DNA of 17,115 nt from CAYRFQ01 sp964423615 (GTDB taxonomy: Bacteria; Planctomycetota; Planctomycetia; Gemmatales; Gemmataceae), in NCBI GenBank assembly GCA_964423615.1, contig CAYRFQ010000138.1:1-17115 (forward strand), given 5' to 3'. Below the pieces are notes generated by a model. It made no database searches, had not been told where the DNA came from, and saw only the letters and a program-made list of their open reading frames with translations. A program made the position numbers and the translations under genes. Shown one piece after another: positions 15,045 to 17,115 of this stretch (positions within the stretch are counted from its first letter, which is position 1; each line of letters opens with the position of its first letter).

Positions 15045-15095
15045 AAAGTAGCAGCACGCTCCGCCTTCGGAACGCCAAAGTAACAGAACGCTCCG
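15045..15095. repeat. Imperfect 19-base direct repeat
   Basis: AAAGTAGCAGCACGCTCCG (15045-15063) and AAAGTAACAGAACGCTCCG (15077-15095) match at 17 of 19 positions with a 32-base period. They lie in the 5' region of the 922-residue gene. The spacer contains CGCCTTCGGAACGCC, which can fold on itself. They could be regulator sites or part of a dispersed intergenic repeat. Confidence 0.75.
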
Positions 15096-15134
15096 TCGTG
15101 CCGTCCGCCTCTGGAATCCGTTCGGAAACGTAAA

Positions 15135-15476
15135 TCACCCTGTGATCCGGCCATTCCCGGCACACGCACGACAAGACTCGATTTTGTCCTCGGGTGTCAA
15201 CGCCACCTTCCCACTTCCTTGACATCGAGGACAAACCCAACCCCGAGCTTTGTCCGATTGAAAGGCGTAATCGACGAGGAACTTCACTCCCCCCAACACG
15301 ACCAACGGCGTGACCATGACGAAGAGCAAAGGAGGCAGCCGTTCTTTTCGCCCGGCGTTGACATGGAGAGCGTAAAGCACTCCGATTAGAACAAGACCAC
15401 CAAGCACTAGAAGGGTGAGCCCATTGGAGATACGCAACCGTGGTTGTGGATTCGAATTTTCGGCCTTATCGCTCAT
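15135..15476 (-). CDS. Small membrane protein with DnaJ-like CxxCxGxG motif pair
   Basis: This 113-residue protein has a short polar N-terminus, two predicted membrane helices (about 19-39 and 48-70) and a cytoplasmic or periplasmic C-terminal tail. The tail carries CPRCQGSG (82-89) and CRACAGNG (102-109), two copies of the CxxCxGxG motif used by the DnaJ/Hsp40 zinc-finger domain, here 20 residues apart. Two copies give one four-cysteine zinc site, whereas DnaJ has four copies. There is no J domain. Zinc binding is inferred from the motif; the function is unknown. The ATG at 15476 has AAGGA 7 bases upstream. Its start overlaps the stop of the broken PPOX-like gene by 11 bases, so translation was probably coupled to that gene before it was inactivated. 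Confidence 0.8.
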   Translation of the reverse strand: MSDKAENSNPQPRLRISNGLTLLVLGGLVLIGVLYALHVNAGRKERLPPLLFVMVTPLVVLGGVKFLVDYAFQSDKARGWVCPRCQGSGKVALTPEDKIESCRACAGNGRITG

Positions 15477-15790
15477 CAAGGATTCCTTTTTCTTTGTTGT
15501 TGAGGCTGACGCGATTCTTTTGTTCCCAGTACCGACGAATTCCATTCACGCCTTTTCGTTCCGCCCACTGGTTCAACTCCTCCCGGTTGCCATCATAGCT
15601 GTAGTAGGGAACAGCTTTCCCACAGGAAGTCTGAACCAAATCGATGGCTACGTCGATCACTTGACGGGCTCCCGGGATGGCTGGGAAGAACGTCAGTAAC
15701 TCCTCCCACTTCTCATCACATGGCTGGTAGACATTCGCGTGACCGATAAGCCCGCAGCATTCTAGGTTCCCCCTCAAACTTTGGAACGTT
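15466..15790 (-). pseudogene. Pyridoxamine 5'-phosphate oxidase-like (PPOX) family protein, truncated and frameshifted
   Basis: The C-terminal half of a flavin-dependent PPOX-superfamily protein is visible: WEELLTFFPAIPGARQVIDV, VQTSCGKAVPYYSY and LNQWAERKGVNGIRRYWEQKN, with the stop at 15466. Upstream, the family segment FEGEPRMLRAY is present but in the next reading frame, and homology moves to the second frame at GHANVYQPCDEKW. Removing one base at about 15745 (TAT-C-GGT on the minus strand) joins both frames into LRAYGHANVYQP, which fits the family's LRLYGRG-type motif. Homology stops near 15790, so the N-terminal half with the start codon is gone. A frame open to 15915 masks the frameshift, but its first 40 or so residues match nothing in the family. 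The gene is non-functional by two independent lesions. Confidence 0.75.
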
Positions 15791-15795
15791 AGGAC

Positions 15796-15828
15796 TGCCG
15801 GATAAATAACTGTCGCATTTATCCGGCA
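15796..15828. repeat. Perfect 12-bp inverted repeat at the broken end of the PPOX-like gene
   Basis: TGCCGGATAAAT (15796-15807) and ATTTATCCGGCA (15817-15828) pair around a 9-base loop (AACTGTCGC). It begins 5 bases from the point where PPOX homology ends, next to a TA dinucleotide (15790-15791), the target used by IS630/Tc1-type elements. It may be a transposon end, a MITE or a REP-like unit. The sequence 15829-15913 after it encodes nothing recognisable. Confidence 0.8.
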
Positions 15829-15913
15829 ACCCTTGCGGGGAGAAGGCCAGATCTGAGCGAAGCGGGAAACGCAGCGTCTTGGCCTGAGAACTTTGGCGAC
15901 TCGGACCTGTACC

Positions 15914-15929
15914 ACCTGAGTTTCGTTTA
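15914..15929 (+). repeat. IS982 left terminal inverted repeat
   Basis: ACCTGAGTTTCGTTTA is an exact complement of 17024-17039. The match can be continued to AAGC if two bases are skipped in the right copy. Confidence 0.9.
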
Positions 15930-16078
15930 AGCAATTTCCACAAAGTTTTTTTCAGCAGGTGGTTTGTGTCGATTGAGCCGTCTGGGATTGCAGGTCTGTC
16001 GGAATTGGAAATGGGCAGTCCAGGGTGTTGGGAATCAATTGTGTTTACCTGATCCAATTTCTTCCCGGAGATACACCC

Positions 16079-17026
16079 GTGCAACTGCTTACTTTGTTTT
16101 GCCACGTCGATGACTTTTGTCAAGGTTTTGAACCTCAGTTCCAAGCCAGATTACTCGAAACCGGAGAACGCCGACGCCGACGAGCCTCGCGTCTTTCCAA
16201 CAGCGAAATCATGACCATCTTGATTTTCTTCCATGCCTCCAACTACCGGACCTTCAAGCACTACTACCTCATGCTCACGGTCCGCCACCAAGCCGAATTT
16301 CCCAACTTACTCAGTTACTCGCGGTTCGTAAGAATCCTCCACAAAGTGGCCGGACCACTTTGTGCCTACCTGACATTTTGCTTCGGAGCGTGCACCGGTA
16401 TTTCGTTCATTGACTCGACTCGTTTGCCCGTCTGTGGAAACAAGAGGATCGAGAGAAATCGCGTCTTTGAGGACATAGCCCAGTTGGGCAAGAGTTCGAT
16501 GGGGTGGTTCTTTGGGTTCAAACTCCACATCGTTGTCAATGACCAAGGCGAACTGTTGGCCGCGAGATTGACACCAGGCAACGTCGACGACCGGGCAGTT
16601 GTGCCGGACATGGTCCGGAACCTGACGGGTCATTTGTTTGGCGACAAGGGTTACATCTCGGCCCAGTTGTTTAGTGACCTGTTTTCCGATCATTTGAAAT
16701 CGGTAACTCCCATCCGTCGGAACAGGAAAAACCGTCTGGTACCGTTGGCCGAGAAGTTGTTGCTGCGAAAACGCAGCCTGATCGAGACGATCAACGACCA
16801 GCTCAAAAACGTCTGTCAGATCTGTCACACACGCCACCGTAGTGCTTGCAACGCGATGGTTCATTTGGTAGCTGGGTTGGTCTGTTATCAGCACCAACCC
16901 AAGAAACCCAAGTTGCGTCTGAGTGAATCCGAACAAGAAATCTTGCGAGAGGCATTGCCCGAAGGAGAACCACTTATCATCGGCATGGACGAAGATGGCA
17001 GTGATCAAAAGATCACTGGCTTGTAA
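16079..17026 (+). CDS. IS982-family transposase
   Basis: This is a 315-residue DDE transposase that cuts and joins the ends of its element. The signature blocks are LTLFCHVDDFC (5-14), SEIMTILIFFHASNYRTFKHYY (42-63), CTGISFIDSTRLPVC (105-119, Asp112), KSSMGWFFGFKLHIVVNDQGE (138-158), LTPGNVDDR (164-172), LFGDKGYIS (187-194, Asp189), and RSLIETINDQLKN (232-244, Glu236). The frame is unbroken, so it may be active. The start is placed at GTG 16079 because GGAG lies 8 bases upstream (16067-16070) and family homology begins at LLTLFCH; an in-frame GTG at 16025 would add 18 unconserved residues and has no clear site. The stop lies in the right terminal repeat. It is read opposite to all host genes except the one at the left edge. 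Confidence 0.95.
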   Translation: MQLLTLFCHVDDFCQGFEPQFQARLLETGERRRRRASRLSNSEIMTILIFFHASNYRTFKHYYLMLTVRHQAEFPNLLSYSRFVRILHKVAGPLCAYLTFCFGACTGISFIDSTRLPVCGNKRIERNRVFEDIAQLGKSSMGWFFGFKLHIVVNDQGELLAARLTPGNVDDRAVVPDMVRNLTGHLFGDKGYISAQLFSDLFSDHLKSVTPIRRNRKNRLVPLAEKLLLRKRSLIETINDQLKNVCQICHTRHRSACNAMVHLVAGLVCYQHQPKKPKLRLSESEQEILREALPEGEPLIIGMDEDGSDQKITGL

Positions 17027-17039
17027 ACGAAACTCAGGT
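17024..17039 (+). repeat. IS982 right terminal inverted repeat
   Basis: TAAACGAAACTCAGGT is the exact complement of the left repeat. Its first three bases are the transposase stop codon. Confidence 0.9.
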
Positions 17040-17115
17040 TACGAGGCCTTTGAGCCGTCGGTGGCGAGGGAGTATGTCCGGCGGATCGAGTTTTGTTCCA
17101 CGCCCAAGCACGGCA
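17040..17115 (+). pseudogene. IS630-family transposase, C-terminal part (continues past the window)
   Basis: Directly after the IS982 right end the plus strand reads YEAFEPSVAREYVRRIEF and then CSTPKHG up to the edge. This matches the C-terminal block of IS630-family transposases (LYEAF, then about 20 residues, then YTPKHGSWLNMAE, which contains the region of the last catalytic Glu). The upstream 200 or more residues are not on the left side of IS982: only a few codons there (NFGDSDLY, 15889-15912) could continue this frame, and what precedes them matches nothing. The gene is therefore broken. Whether it is otherwise complete to the right cannot be seen. Confidence 0.75.

Larger units (their letters stand above)
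14830..15134. other. 305-base gap upstream of the 922-residue gene
   Basis: No gene is supported here. The gap holds the leader hairpin (14867-14892), the ribosome binding site AAGGA next to 14837 and an imperfect 19-base direct repeat (15045-15095). A promoter for the 922-residue gene probably lies here or the gene is read through from the small membrane-protein gene, but I could not pick a convincing -35/-10 pair. Confidence 0.55.
15914..17039 (+). mobile_element. IS982-family insertion sequence, apparently complete
   Basis: The element is 1126 bases long and bounded by perfect 16-bp terminal inverted repeats, ACCTGAGTTTCGTTTA (15914-15929) and its complement (17024-17039). The AC terminal bases and the length fit the IS982 family. 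It carries one transposase gene with all three catalytic acids, and the gene's stop codon TAA forms the inner end of the right repeat. Flanks read CTGTACC on the left and TACGAGG on the right; only TAC is shared, so no convincing target duplication of the usual length is present. The right flank is IS630 transposase sequence. Confidence 0.88.

Noticed and set aside
15716..16144. 142-codon minus-strand open frame crossing the IS982 left end
   Set aside because: Its middle contains the FEGEPRMLRAY piece of the PPOX-like pseudogene, but the rest crosses the IS boundary and has no homology, so it is not a gene by itself.
16307..17008. 233-residue minus-strand frame inside the IS982 transposase gene
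   Set aside because: It is antisense to an intact transposase and shows no known motif.
15907..17046. A clear target-site duplication for IS982
   Set aside because: Only TAC is shared between the flanks and it would require an extra C at the left end; three matching bases can occur by chance.

Overview
The window looks like chromosomal DNA of a planctomycete, probably from the Pirellulales. This is inferred from the very long Pro/Ala/Glu-rich IF-2, the acidic-tailed NusA, the large secreted proteins of unknown function and the mix of IS982 and IS630 elements. No rRNA, tRNA or CRISPR array is visible, and the taxonomic call rests on protein character only. Apart from the glycine-rich gene at the left edge and the insertion sequences at the right edge, every gene is on the minus strand, so the text below reads from right to left along the window for transcription.

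Layout: (1) Positions 1-158 hold the 3' end of a glycine-rich gene on the plus strand. It faces a NatA-type ABC ATPase gene on the minus strand (264-992), and a strong bidirectional hairpin terminator lies between them. (2) Positions 1167-8862 hold a transcription/translation block read nusA, infB, DUF503 (ylxP-like), rbfA, then an endonuclease III-like gene. It is the classic nusA-infB operon core, but rimP, ylxR and truB are not next to it. It has two unusually long non-coding gaps, 453 bp before infB and 351 bp after it. infB very probably starts at a TTG codon with an excellent ribosome binding site. (3) Positions 9038-10372 encode a UgpC/MalK-like ABC ATPase with its own terminator and no permease beside it. 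(4) Positions 10468-11706 and 12061-14829 encode two secreted proteins of unknown function. The larger one (922 residues) has a beta-jelly-roll-like domain at each end and a TIM-barrel-like middle, which suggests a carbohydrate-active or carbohydrate-binding protein. (5) Positions 15135-15476 encode a small two-helix membrane protein with a DnaJ-like cysteine motif pair. It overlaps the end of a broken pyridoxamine 5'-phosphate oxidase-like gene. (6) From about 15790 to the right edge is a mobile-element pile-up. It contains a palindrome, an apparently intact IS982-family element (15914-17039) with 16-bp perfect terminal repeats, and, directly against its right end, the C-terminal part of an IS630-family transposase that runs out of the window.

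How it fits together: the nusA-rbfA block couples transcription elongation and antitermination (NusA), translation initiation (IF-2) and 30S maturation (RbfA). The two secreted proteins and the membrane protein belong to cell-envelope or extracellular work whose substrate cannot be read from sequence. The right edge is a locus decaying through insertion, with one host gene (PPOX-like) disabled by both a 5' truncation and a one-base frameshift. I did not find a defence system or another complete, clearly new system. The items most worth following are the endonuclease III relative lacking its catalytic lysine, the 922-residue protein, the nested IS scar and the small DnaJ-zinc-motif membrane protein.
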